Assembly: GCF_014697615.1 (NCBI RefSeq)
Contig: NZ_JACJSD010000018.1
Span: forward strand, 1 to 64,000
Source of the DNA: Nostoc sp. FACHB-280
Lineage (GTDB): Bacteria; Cyanobacteriota; Cyanobacteriia; Cyanobacteriales; Nostocaceae
Direction: 5' to 3'
Length of the DNA: 64,000 nucleotides
The first letter of the stretch is position 1; each line of letters starts with the position of its first letter. Both the position numbers and the translations under genes were made by a program. The notes below the pieces were generated by a model. It saw nothing but the letters and a program-made list of their open reading frames with translations. It had not been told where the DNA came from and did no database searches. This document shows positions 19,223-27,025 of the stretch, one piece after another.

Positions 19223-20062
19223 CTACTTCTGTTCAGCCACAACCTTACTCGCAATAAAACCAACCAATCTATCCAACATCAACCCCACCAGACCAACATA
19301 AATCAACGCCAAAATAATCTCACTCAAATTAGTTTCCGTAGTCGTGTTGTAAGCATCCCAAATAAACGAACCAATACCCACACCACCGACCAACATTTCC
19401 GCCGCCACAATTGCTAACCAAGACAAACCAATCCCAATCCGTAACCCTGTAAAAATATACGGCACAGTCGCCGGAAACACAATCTTAAAGAAATACTTTG
19501 GCCCTTTCAGTTTTAAAACTCTCGCCACATTCACATAGTCTTGGGGAATTTGCTGCACACCCACGGTTGTATTAATAATAATCGGCCAAATTGACGTAAT
19601 AAAAATTACGAAAATTGCTGAAGGATTAGCTTGTTGAAATGCTGCCAAAGAAATTGGTAGCCATGCCAATGGCGGTACAGTTCTTAACACTTGAAATATC
19701 GGATCTACCGCATTATATACAAACTGATTTGCACCAATTAAAATTCCTAATGCAATACCAACAACTGTTGCTAACGAAAAACCTAAACCAACCCTGCCTA
19801 AACTGCTGAGTATTTGCCAACCCAAACCTTTATCACTTTCGCCATTATCAAAAAATGGGTGAATAATAAAAGGGTCAAAAGTTTCGGTAAAAGTTTCTAT
19901 TGGGCCAGGCAATTTAAAAGCAGGATTTAAACAAAGTAATTGCCAGATTACCAGAAAGATAGCTAATGCTACCAACGGTGGGATAACTTTTTTGACAATA
20001 AATTTATTAATTGCCGTTTGTGGCTTTTTTCTAACTGTGCGATTTCCTAGAACAACTGCCAT
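19223..20062 (-). CDS. nrtB: nitrate ABC transporter permease NrtB
   Basis: The membrane channel subunit of NrtABCD. The 279-residue protein has about six hydrophobic helices (for example VIPPLVALAIFLVIWQLL near the N-terminus) and the binding-protein-dependent permease loop (LKGPKYFFKIVFPATVPYIF, an EAA-like motif that contacts the ATPases), followed by GLRIGIGLSWLAIVAAEM. Family length and operon position (after nrtA, 62 bp) match. Confidence 0.94.
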   Translation of the reverse strand: MAVVLGNRTVRKKPQTAINKFIVKKVIPPLVALAIFLVIWQLLCLNPAFKLPGPIETFTETFDPFIIHPFFDNGESDKGLGWQILSSLGRVGLGFSLATVVGIALGILIGANQFVYNAVDPIFQVLRTVPPLAWLPISLAAFQQANPSAIFVIFITSIWPIIINTTVGVQQIPQDYVNVARVLKLKGPKYFFKIVFPATVPYIFTGLRIGIGLSWLAIVAAEMLVGGVGIGSFIWDAYNTTTETNLSEIILALIYVGLVGLMLDRLVGFIASKVVAEQK

Positions 20063-20124
20063 TATTTTATGATTCCGAAAGTGTTACTAAATTGTGTTGC
20101 GATAGTTGGGAGAGAAGTCAGAAA

Positions 20125-21438
20125 TTAGACTTTCTTAATTTTCAAAGATTGTAAATATTCTTCTGGTTTTTCTGGGTCGAATTTCACACCATCAAAGAAG
20201 GTTTCCACACCACGAGAACTGCTGGCAGGAATTTGTGCATCAGGGACACCAATAGCTTTTGCGGCTTTCTTCCAAATGTCTTCTTTATTTACTTGGTCAA
20301 CGATTTCTTTAACTTTGGTATTTTTTGGTAGATAACCCCAGCGAATATCTTCAGTTAAAAACCAAATATCGTGACTCTTATAAGGATAGGAAGCATTATC
20401 AGCCCAGAATTTCATCCGATAGGGAAAATCTTTTTCTGTACGTCCATCACCAAAATCAATATTACCTTTTGCTCTTTCGATAATATCTGCGGCTGCAACA
20501 TTAAAGTATTTGCGGTCAGCACAGATTTTACACATTTCTTCTTTATTTTCTGCCTTGTCGCACCATTGTTGTGCTTCAAGAATTGCCATCAATATTGCTT
20601 GGGCTGCGTTGGGATTTTTATCAACCCAATCTTGACGCATTGCAAAGGCTTTTTCAGGATGGTCTTTCCATAATTCACCTGTAACTAAGGCGGAATAACC
20701 CAACTTTTGGCTAACTAATTGAGCATTCCAAGGTTCACCTACACAGAAAGCATCAACAGTACCAACTTTCATGTTGGCAACCATTTGTGGTGGTGGCACA
20801 GGTTCTAAAACCATATCTTGATCTGGGTTAATCCCACCAGCCGCTAACCAATAGCGCATCCATAAATCATGAGTACCACCAGGAAAGGTAATTCCAGCTT
20901 TCAAGGATTTCTTATCAGCTTTGGCTTTAGTTGCGGCTTCTTTAAGTGCTTTACTTTCGAGGTTGACTTTGAGTTCTTTGAATTTATTGGCGACGGAGAT
21001 AGCCTGACCATTTGTATTTAATCGCGCCAAGAGATACATCGGCACTTTATCATTAATGGTCATCAAGTATGGCATGGGGCTAAGGATATGTGCGCCATCA
21101 ATACCGCCGCCAGCCGAACCGATTTTTAAGTTATCGCGGGTGACAGGCCAAGATTTTTGCTTGATAACTTCGACATCTGTCATACCGTATTTCGCAAAGA
21201 AACCTTTTTCTTTGGCAATAATGAGTGGTGCAGAATCAGTAAGGGCAATAAATCCAAGTTTGGCTTTGGTTGTTTCGACTTTGGGCGCATTCGCAGAGGT
21301 AACGTTAGATACTGGTGCGGCGGATGGGTTGTTCCCACCATTGGAGGCTGTATTACTGGAACAACCATGAGCAACAATAGAAGCGGCGGCGGCTGCACCA
21401 GTGGTAAAAATAAATTTTCTGCGGGAAAGATTGGTCAT
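20125..21438 (-). CDS. nrtA: nitrate/nitrite-binding lipoprotein NrtA
   Basis: The extracytoplasmic binding subunit. I start it at 21438, giving 437 residues: MTNLSRRKFIF begins with a twin-arginine motif, followed by a hydrophobic stretch and a lipobox-like AHGC, so export and lipid anchoring are likely. An AAAGGA ribosome site is ten bases upstream. An earlier ATG at 21456 adds six residues; there both the extra codons and the ribosome site come from an ATGACAAAGGACAAA heptamer-type repeat. Mature domain begins near KLGFIALTDSAPLIIAKEKG. First transporter gene after nirA in the operon. Confidence 0.94.
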   Translation of the reverse strand: MTNLSRRKFIFTTGAAAAASIVAHGCSSNTASNGGNNPSAAPVSNVTSANAPKVETTKAKLGFIALTDSAPLIIAKEKGFFAKYGMTDVEVIKQKSWPVTRDNLKIGSAGGGIDGAHILSPMPYLMTINDKVPMYLLARLNTNGQAISVANKFKELKVNLESKALKEAATKAKADKKSLKAGITFPGGTHDLWMRYWLAAGGINPDQDMVLEPVPPPQMVANMKVGTVDAFCVGEPWNAQLVSQKLGYSALVTGELWKDHPEKAFAMRQDWVDKNPNAAQAILMAILEAQQWCDKAENKEEMCKICADRKYFNVAAADIIERAKGNIDFGDGRTEKDFPYRMKFWADNASYPYKSHDIWFLTEDIRWGYLPKNTKVKEIVDQVNKEDIWKKAAKAIGVPDAQIPASSSRGVETFFDGVKFDPEKPEEYLQSLKIKKV

Positions 21439-21468
21439 TAATTTGTCCTTTGTCATTTGTAGGAGTTA

Positions 21469-21500
21469 CGAACCGCAGAGGCGCAGAGTTCGCAGAGAAA
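21469..21500. repeat. GC-rich repeat at the nirA-nrtA junction
   Basis: CGAACCGCAGAGGCGCAGAG and the following bases up to GAGAAA form CGCAGAG-like tandem units. It lies in the 132-bp junction of the operon. Confidence 0.5.
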
Positions 21501-21570
21501 TGAGAGTTTGAGAGAGGTTTTGCATAAACATAAGTAGAAGTCTCAAATTTCAGACTTCAGACTTCATACT

Positions 21571-23199
21571 TCACACTTCCACCAAGGCTTCTTGTTTGAG
21601 TTCTGCGCCGAAGTGTTTAATGAGTAGTTCTTGTAGTACTGGCTGTAAGTCTTCGCAGGGTACGCCTTTGATGGCGCAGGTTCCTAAGTGCGCGTCTTTG
21701 CCGACTTTGCCACCCATATAGATGTCTACGCCTTCTACAGCTTTGCCATTTTTGCGGGCTTTAGTACCCATTAAGCCGATGTCTGCAACTTGTGGTTGTC
21801 CGCAGGAGTTGGGACAACCTGTCCAGTGAATGCGGACTGGTTGGGTGAAGGTTAAGTCTGCTTCTAAGGCTTGAATGGTAGCTAGGGCGCGGTTTTTGGT
21901 TTCGATGAGAGCGAAGTTACAAAATTGTGCGCCTGTGCAGGAAACAAGCGATCGCTCCAACGCCCCCGGATTGATGGAAAATCTTGTTAGTAGGGGTTCT
22001 GCTAAAAATGTTGCGAGGCTACCATCAGAAATATTCGGAATGATGATGTTTTGTTCAACTGTTAGTCGAATTTCACCACTACCATAGACTTCTGCTAGTC
22101 TGGCAATTTCATACATATCTTCGGCATACAACCGCCCAACGGGAACATGAAAGCCTACATAGTTAAATCCTGGTTGTTTTTGCTTATATATGCCGAGATG
22201 GTCGCGTTTTTCCCAATCAATCTCGTCTTTGGGTGCAGCAGGTAACAATGATTTACCTAAACGCTGTTCGACTTCGGCGCGAAACTTATCTATACCCCAT
22301 TCATCAATTAACCACATTAAACGTGATTTCAGGCGGTTTGCGCGTGAGCCGTTGTCTCGGAACACCTCTAAAACTGCTCTACATACCGCCACTACATCTT
22401 CTGGGGCTACCCAAGCATTAAGCGGAATTGCTGCATCACAACGTTTGGCAGAGAAAAAGCCACCCACGAGAATGTTAAACCCGAAATTTAGTGCTGAGTG
22501 TTGTTCACTGAGCGTTCGCGCAGCGTCTCCGTCAGGAGAAGTCGAAGTGTGAGTGCTGAGTGCTGAGTGAAAGGCGGGAACGAAAGCTAAATCGTTGATT
22601 TCGGCGTGAACTGAATTATCCCTTCCACCGGTAATGGCGATATTAAATTTGCGGGGGAGGTTGGTAAACTCTGGGTTGCCTTGTCCTTTGTTGGTGAGCA
22701 TATCTTGAATTTGCTGCACCAAGTCTCGCGTATCAAACAATTCGTCTGCATCTAGCCCAGCGACAGGATCGCCTGTGATGTTGCGAACGTTGTCCATCCC
22801 AGACTGCACACTAGTTAAACCAACGGCGTGAAATTTATTGAAGATATCGGGTAAATCTTCAATTCTGATCCCGCGCAATTGAATATTCTGCCGAGTGGTA
22901 ATATCAGCACTACCATCATCACCGTAACGCTGCAATACTTCTGCCAAAACTCGCATTTGGTCACTGGTGAGAATACCATTCGGCATCCGCATCCGCATCA
23001 TGAACTTGTCAGGGGTAACTGGGCGGAAAAATACGCCTACCCATTTGAGTCGATGATCTCGGTCGGTTTCGTCCATTGCTTCCCATCCGAGGGCGGCAAA
23101 TTTTTCGATTTCGGCTTTAACAGCGAGTCCGTCTTTTTCGGCTTTGAATTTCTCGAATTTATTGACGCTGGTTTTGGTAGTGGTTCCTGTATCTGTCAT
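21571..23199 (-). CDS. nirA: ferredoxin-nitrite reductase, with an in-frame repeat insertion
   Basis: NirA reduces nitrite to ammonium with six electrons from ferredoxin, using siroheme and a [4Fe-4S] cluster. The 542-residue protein shows both cysteine pairs that hold the cluster and siroheme, CTGAQFC and CPNSCGQPQ, and typical segments TTRQNIQLRG, DNVRNITGDPVAG and LVGGFFSAKRC. Between FVPAF (to residue 210) and GFNILVGGFFS (from 240) lie about 27 residues with a composition of Ser, Thr, His and Ala; homologues I recall have only a handful of residues here. That segment is encoded by the repeat at 22489-22569. First gene of the operon. The insertion keeps the frame and all catalytic motifs. 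Confidence 0.95.
   Translation of the reverse strand: MTDTGTTTKTSVNKFEKFKAEKDGLAVKAEIEKFAALGWEAMDETDRDHRLKWVGVFFRPVTPDKFMMRMRMPNGILTSDQMRVLAEVLQRYGDDGSADITTRQNIQLRGIRIEDLPDIFNKFHAVGLTSVQSGMDNVRNITGDPVAGLDADELFDTRDLVQQIQDMLTNKGQGNPEFTNLPRKFNIAITGGRDNSVHAEINDLAFVPAFHSALSTHTSTSPDGDAARTLSEQHSALNFGFNILVGGFFSAKRCDAAIPLNAWVAPEDVVAVCRAVLEVFRDNGSRANRLKSRLMWLIDEWGIDKFRAEVEQRLGKSLLPAAPKDEIDWEKRDHLGIYKQKQPGFNYVGFHVPVGRLYAEDMYEIARLAEVYGSGEIRLTVEQNIIIPNISDGSLATFLAEPLLTRFSINPGALERSLVSCTGAQFCNFALIETKNRALATIQALEADLTFTQPVRIHWTGCPNSCGQPQVADIGLMGTKARKNGKAVEGVDIYMGGKVGKDAHLGTCAIKGVPCEDLQPVLQELLIKHFGAELKQEALVEV
22489..22569 (-). repeat. repeat insertion inside nirA (CTGAGTG heptamers plus two-hairpin palindrome)
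   Basis: On the plus strand GTGCTGAGTG units flank both sides (22491-22500 and 22551-22569). Between them, on the coding strand, TCTCCTGACGGAGA can form a hairpin and is followed by CGCTGCGCGAACGC, a second GC-rich palindrome. It codes for residues about 211-237 of NirA and reads SPDGDAARTL across the hairpins. The same two-hairpin layout and frame occur in murB. Confidence 0.75.
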
Positions 23200-23727
23200 G
23201 AGTTAACTCTCATTATTACTAATCCAGTGAGAACTTCAGGTTTATTAACCCAATATCAATCAACCCGTAGTTTGAATGTTTTTTCTACGAGTTTGGGGGC
23301 TTTAAATTGAATATTTATTTATTGCTAATTTTTAAGTTTTTAGTGCGTTCTGAAATAATTTATCAGCTGACTAATTAACTCAGAATTTGAGATTGAACGC
23401 GACTTCGTAAGGTTTGGGAGGTAATTTGTAATCTTTTACATAGGGAAAAGTTAGCAAGAAAACAAGGCAATTGTTTATGTAACAATTTCGACACTTTTAA
23501 GGTTAAAGTCAGATTTATGATAAAATCGTATAATTAGCTACAAAATATTAGTAAAATTTCTAATTTTGCATCACAATAATGCGTTTTCTGCATTACACTG
23601 AGCAGGACAGTGATCTAAAAGCGTCGCTGAATCACACCAGTATGATGTTGAGGCTACAGTCTGGAAAAGCTGCTAACCGTAGAGCCGGCGATCGCTGTTA
23701 ATCTAATGACAAATAATTTCCACAACT
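23200..23727. other. 528-bp divergent region between nirA and the Rieske gene
   Basis: Contains the NtcA promoter, the long nirA leader and the upstream DNA of the Rieske gene. NtcB or other co-activator sites may be present but were not identified. No gene was seen. Confidence 0.55.
23500..23541 (-). promoter_or_regulatory. NtcA-activated promoter of the nitrate operon
   Basis: The palindrome GTA-N8-TAC at 23528-23541 matches the NtcA consensus. On the minus strand it is followed after exactly 22 nt by TAACCT (23500-23505), which fits the TAN3T -10 box of class II NtcA promoters. Transcription would start near 23493 and give a leader of about 295 nt before nirA. Nitrogen-status control by NtcA is known for this operon in other cyanobacteria. 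Confidence 0.85.
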
Positions 23728-24150
23728 ATGAAACGTCGTGATTTTATTAATTGGGTTGGTTTAGGTTTAATAGCGAGTAACCTACCAGTGGCTATTGCTG
23801 CTTGTACTTCCCAAACAAATACACCAACATCGACAACATCTGGAGAGTGGCAAAAAGTAGGCACTACTAAAGACCTAGACCAAAAAGGTCAACTGTTGGT
23901 TAAAGGTTCCCCTGTTGGTGATGTTCTGGTAGTAGGTACATCTCAAGCAGCTAATCTGGTTGCTGTTGACCCTACCTGTACTCATAAAGGCTGTACTGTA
24001 GACTGGAAAGCTGACGCGAAAAAATTCGCCTGTCCTTGTCACCGTGCAGAATATGGTTCTGATGGTCAAGTACAAAAAGGCCCAGCCGAAAAACCATTAA
24101 AAACCTATACCGCTAAAATTGAGGGCGATTCCGTTTTGGTGAAGAGTTAA
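23728..24150 (+). CDS. small Rieske [2Fe-2S] protein, PetC3-like
   Basis: A 140-residue exported Rieske protein. The N-terminus carries a twin-arginine motif (KRRDF), a hydrophobic stretch and then C27 in a lipobox-like context (AIAAC), so it may be Tat-exported and lipidated. The cluster ligands are present in CTHKGC and CPCH, here 12-13 residues apart. It is shorter than the main cytochrome b6f PetC and resembles the small low-potential Rieske protein (PetC3) of cyanobacteria, whose role is unsettled. It is divergent from nirA, and whether it shares nitrogen control is unknown. Confidence 0.85.
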   Translation: MKRRDFINWVGLGLIASNLPVAIAACTSQTNTPTSTTSGEWQKVGTTKDLDQKGQLLVKGSPVGDVLVVGTSQAANLVAVDPTCTHKGCTVDWKADAKKFACPCHRAEYGSDGQVQKGPAEKPLKTYTAKIEGDSVLVKS

Positions 24151-24260
24151 TAGGTTAAAGGTTACAGGTAACAGGTGACAGAATTAACAGTCTTTTGTTC
24201 TCTGCTGATGTCCCAACTACTTTGCCAATTGCTATATTTACGCCGTGTGTAACTTTCTCT

Positions 24261-24340
24261 CAAACCTAACCCCCAACCCCTTCCCTACAAGGGAAGGGGA
24301 GTAAGATTTAAAGCCTCTCTCCGTTTCGGGGAGAGGTTTG
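24261..24340. repeat. cloverleaf-like dispersed repeat with two internal hairpins
   Basis: Hairpin one has arms CCCCTTCCCT (24277-24286) and AGGGAAGGGG (24290-24299). Hairpin two has arms CCTCTCTCCG (24314-24323) and CGGGGAGAGG (24327-24336) allowing one mismatch. Outer arms CAAACCT (24261-24267) and AGGTTTG (24334-24340) close it. Elements of this kind are common between Nostoc genes. It lies after the Rieske gene. Confidence 0.7.
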
Positions 24341-24413
24341 GAGAGGGGTCGCAAAAATAAGTTGCATATCGGTATTTTCTCCCTTATCCTCCTTGTCTCC
24401 CACTCCTTAACTT

Positions 24414-25625
24414 ATGCAAGGCAATACCAACCAGCTTTTAATACAAGCACAGACGGCGTATGATGCTGGTGATTGGTCAGTGCTGATTCAATACCTGCAA
24501 CAGTTGATTGTGCTGGAAAATGAGAAATATTCAGAATATTTGCTGAAATTAGCACTACCTATTTTAAAAATGGGCGATTTTCAGCAGCGTTGGGAAATTA
24601 CCAAGGTATTACTTCGCTTGGGGAAAATTGCCATTCCGCCCCTGATTGAGATTTTAGAAGATGAAGAAGCAGAGGAAGAATTGCGTTGGTATGCGGCGCG
24701 GACTTTGGGCGAGTTTCAACATCCAGAGGCGATCGCACCTTTGGTAGAATTACTCAAAACTAGCGATGATGAAGAATTAAAAGCGATCGCCGCTACAGCA
24801 CTAGGACAAATGGGGAGTTTAGCAATTACCCAACTCTCACAACTATTAAAACAAGATGATACCAGACTTCTGGCAGTGCGATCGCTGGCTTATATTCGCA
24901 CTCCAGAGACAATTACACCCTTATTGACTGTAGTACAAGATACTGAAGTTGCAGTCCGCGCCACCGCCCTAGAAGCCCTCAGCAGCTTTCACGATGAACG
25001 TGTACCACCTGTACTCATCAACGCTTTAGATGATGTGGTGGCGACAATTAGACGCATCGCCGTACTCGGTTTAAGTTTCCGCCCCGATTTAACTGGGAAA
25101 TTAGATTTAGTTACCAAACTCCAACCCAAGCTTTATGACTTCAATATAGATGTTTGTAGTGCGACAGCCGTCGCCCTTTCTCGCCTTGGTGGTGATAATG
25201 CTACCAAACATTTATTTTCTGTGCTGATGTCAACCCATACACCCACAACCTTACAACTCGAAATTATTCGTGCTTTAGTTTGGGTAGGGACATTTTCTGG
25301 TTTGGAATATTTACAGCAGACATTACACCAAACTAAATCAGAAATATTGTGTCAAGAAATTGTCACAGTTTTGGGGCGAGTCGAAAAACCACAATTAACT
25401 GCAAAAGCCACAGAAATTTTATTAGAATTATTAAATTCACATCATCCAGCTAAAGAAATTGCCTATATCAAAAGTGCGATCGCTTTATCTTTAGGACAGT
25501 TAGGCAATCAGCAAGCCATCCCCTCATTAACTACTTTATTACAAGACTCGAACGAACAGGTAAAATTACACGCGATCGCTGCACTGAAAAAACTCGCACC
25601 AGAAATTCTCCCCATCCAGTCTTGA
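24414..25625 (+). CDS. HEAT-repeat protein
   Basis: A 403-residue soluble protein built of HEAT/PBS-lyase-type alpha-helical repeats. Several units are visible, such as RWYAARTLGEFQHPEAIAPL, LKAIAATALGQMGSLAI, VRSLAYIRTPETITPL and VRATALEALSSFHDERV. Such solenoids act as protein scaffolds; some are phycobilin lyases, but no lyase-specific motif was recognised. It is followed 36 bp later by a Uma2 gene on the same strand, and several HIP1 octamers lie inside the gene. Confidence 0.88.
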   Translation: MQGNTNQLLIQAQTAYDAGDWSVLIQYLQQLIVLENEKYSEYLLKLALPILKMGDFQQRWEITKVLLRLGKIAIPPLIEILEDEEAEEELRWYAARTLGEFQHPEAIAPLVELLKTSDDEELKAIAATALGQMGSLAITQLSQLLKQDDTRLLAVRSLAYIRTPETITPLLTVVQDTEVAVRATALEALSSFHDERVPPVLINALDDVVATIRRIAVLGLSFRPDLTGKLDLVTKLQPKLYDFNIDVCSATAVALSRLGGDNATKHLFSVLMSTHTPTTLQLEIIRALVWVGTFSGLEYLQQTLHQTKSEILCQEIVTVLGRVEKPQLTAKATEILLELLNSHHPAKEIAYIKSAIALSLGQLGNQQAIPSLTTLLQDSNEQVKLHAIAALKKLAPEILPIQS

Positions 25626-25661
25626 TTACAATTAAAGTAATCATACTTTTATATAGTTTTT

Positions 25662-26240
25662 ATGAGCATCTCAACAGCTAAACGCTTCACAACATCTGAA
25701 TATCACCGTTTAACTGAACTCGGCTTTTTTGTAGAAAATGACCGCGTTGAGTTAATCAAAGGAGAAATTATTGAAATGGCTGCGAAAGGTACACCACACT
25801 CTGTTTGTAATACCCGCTTGAATCGAGAATTATTCACACTCATTGCAGGGAAAGCAACTCTTAGAGGACAAGAACCGATTATTATTTCTGATATTAGCGA
25901 ACCAGAACCAGATTTAGTAATTGTCCAAAATCGTTCTGATGATTATTTCAGAGAGCATCCTAATCCATCGGATGTCATACTACTAATAGAAATTTCTGAT
26001 TCTTCTTTAAAATACGACCAAGAAACAAAATTATCTATCTATGCTGAAGCGGGTATTCCCGATTATTGGATATTTAATTTAGTAGATAATTTTTTGGAGT
26101 GTTACAGCGAACCTTATCAAAGTCCGCAAGGTCAATTTGGTTATCGTCGCAAACTCATATTTCTACCAAATGAAGCAGTCAATCTACCATACTTTAATGA
26201 TTTAGTTTTAGATTTATCTAAAGTCTTCCCAGGTGTGTAA
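25662..26240 (+). CDS. Uma2 family putative endonuclease (DUF820)
   Basis: A 192-residue member of the Uma2 family, very numerous in cyanobacteria and folded like PD-(D/E)XK nucleases. The expected motifs are visible: VELIKGEII, EPEPDLVIV (acidic active-site residues), LIEISDSSLKYDQETK (E and K) and AGIPDYWI. Cellular function of the family is not established. It overlaps nothing but is followed after 3 bp by an unrecognised gene, suggesting translational coupling. Confidence 0.88.
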   Translation: MSISTAKRFTTSEYHRLTELGFFVENDRVELIKGEIIEMAAKGTPHSVCNTRLNRELFTLIAGKATLRGQEPIIISDISEPEPDLVIVQNRSDDYFREHPNPSDVILLIEISDSSLKYDQETKLSIYAEAGIPDYWIFNLVDNFLECYSEPYQSPQGQFGYRRKLIFLPNEAVNLPYFNDLVLDLSKVFPGV

Positions 26241-26243
26241 ATT

Positions 26244-26945
26244 ATGAGTGCTGATCCAGTTTGGTGCTTGTTTAGAATAGAGCCTTCAGATGTACTCAAT
26301 GTATCTCAAGCTTTTAATCAAGCTGTGGAGCGATCGCAAATTGCATTTCAGTTACAAGACTATCTTAAAATCAGAACTGAAATTCTTAATCAGCTACCTT
26401 CCCAAATATTAGATTCATCTAATATTTATTTTCCTGATTGTCTAATTGAAAGACAGCAAAATTCTGATGTGTTCGACTGGGAAGATTTACATCAAACTTA
26501 CCATCTTTTTTTCCCAAAAGTATTTGTAGAAATCTTTAATAATCTATTTGTAGGCGATACTCCAATTATTTCTCAAAGAATGAGTCAAGCTCAACTAGAA
26601 TTAATCATAACTAATCGTGTATGTGCCACAGAAATGTTATGGGGTGGTTTAGGTTGGCAATGTGCAAATAAACTTCCTGGTTACTTAGGAAATATGTTTG
26701 TCAAACCAGAAGATATTGCAAATGTTTTAGCAATCATAGAAGAAGTTTTTACAGAAATAAGTACTGATGAATTTATTCAAGGAGCGAAGTCAATCGGATT
26801 TAGAGGAAACTGTAATGAAGATGATGCAGAAGCTCTGCAATCAATCATTCTGTCTTGTTTTCATACTGTTTTACAGGAAGGAAATGGGCTTCTAGCTTTG
26901 AGCCATCCACACATCGGTATTATGCCATTTCCTGAAAATTATTAA
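26244..26945 (+). CDS. protein of unknown function, 233 aa, coupled to Uma2
   Basis: I do not recognise the family. The protein is soluble, with no signal peptide or membrane helix, and looks mostly helical. It contains a CATEMLWGGLGWQCANKLPG segment that is unusually rich in aromatic and Cys residues and a C-terminal ALSHPHIGIMPFPENY. The start lies 3 bp after the Uma2 stop codon, so the two are probably co-translated. The base composition resembles its neighbours. Function unknown. Confidence 0.75.
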   Translation: MSADPVWCLFRIEPSDVLNVSQAFNQAVERSQIAFQLQDYLKIRTEILNQLPSQILDSSNIYFPDCLIERQQNSDVFDWEDLHQTYHLFFPKVFVEIFNNLFVGDTPIISQRMSQAQLELIITNRVCATEMLWGGLGWQCANKLPGYLGNMFVKPEDIANVLAIIEEVFTEISTDEFIQGAKSIGFRGNCNEDDAEALQSIILSCFHTVLQEGNGLLALSHPHIGIMPFPENY

Positions 26946-26984
26946 TTGACCTGTTATATTAATGGGATTATACTCACTCAATAA

Positions 26985-27015
26985 CTCTCCGCGCCTCCGC
27001 GTCTCTGCGTGAAAC
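26985..27015. repeat. GC-rich intergenic repeat
   Basis: CTCCGCGCCTCCGCGTCTCT and the following GCGTGAAAC form the complement of the CGCAGAGG-type repeats seen at the nitrate operon junctions. It lies between convergent genes. Confidence 0.5.
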
Positions 27016-27025
27016 AATATTCTCC

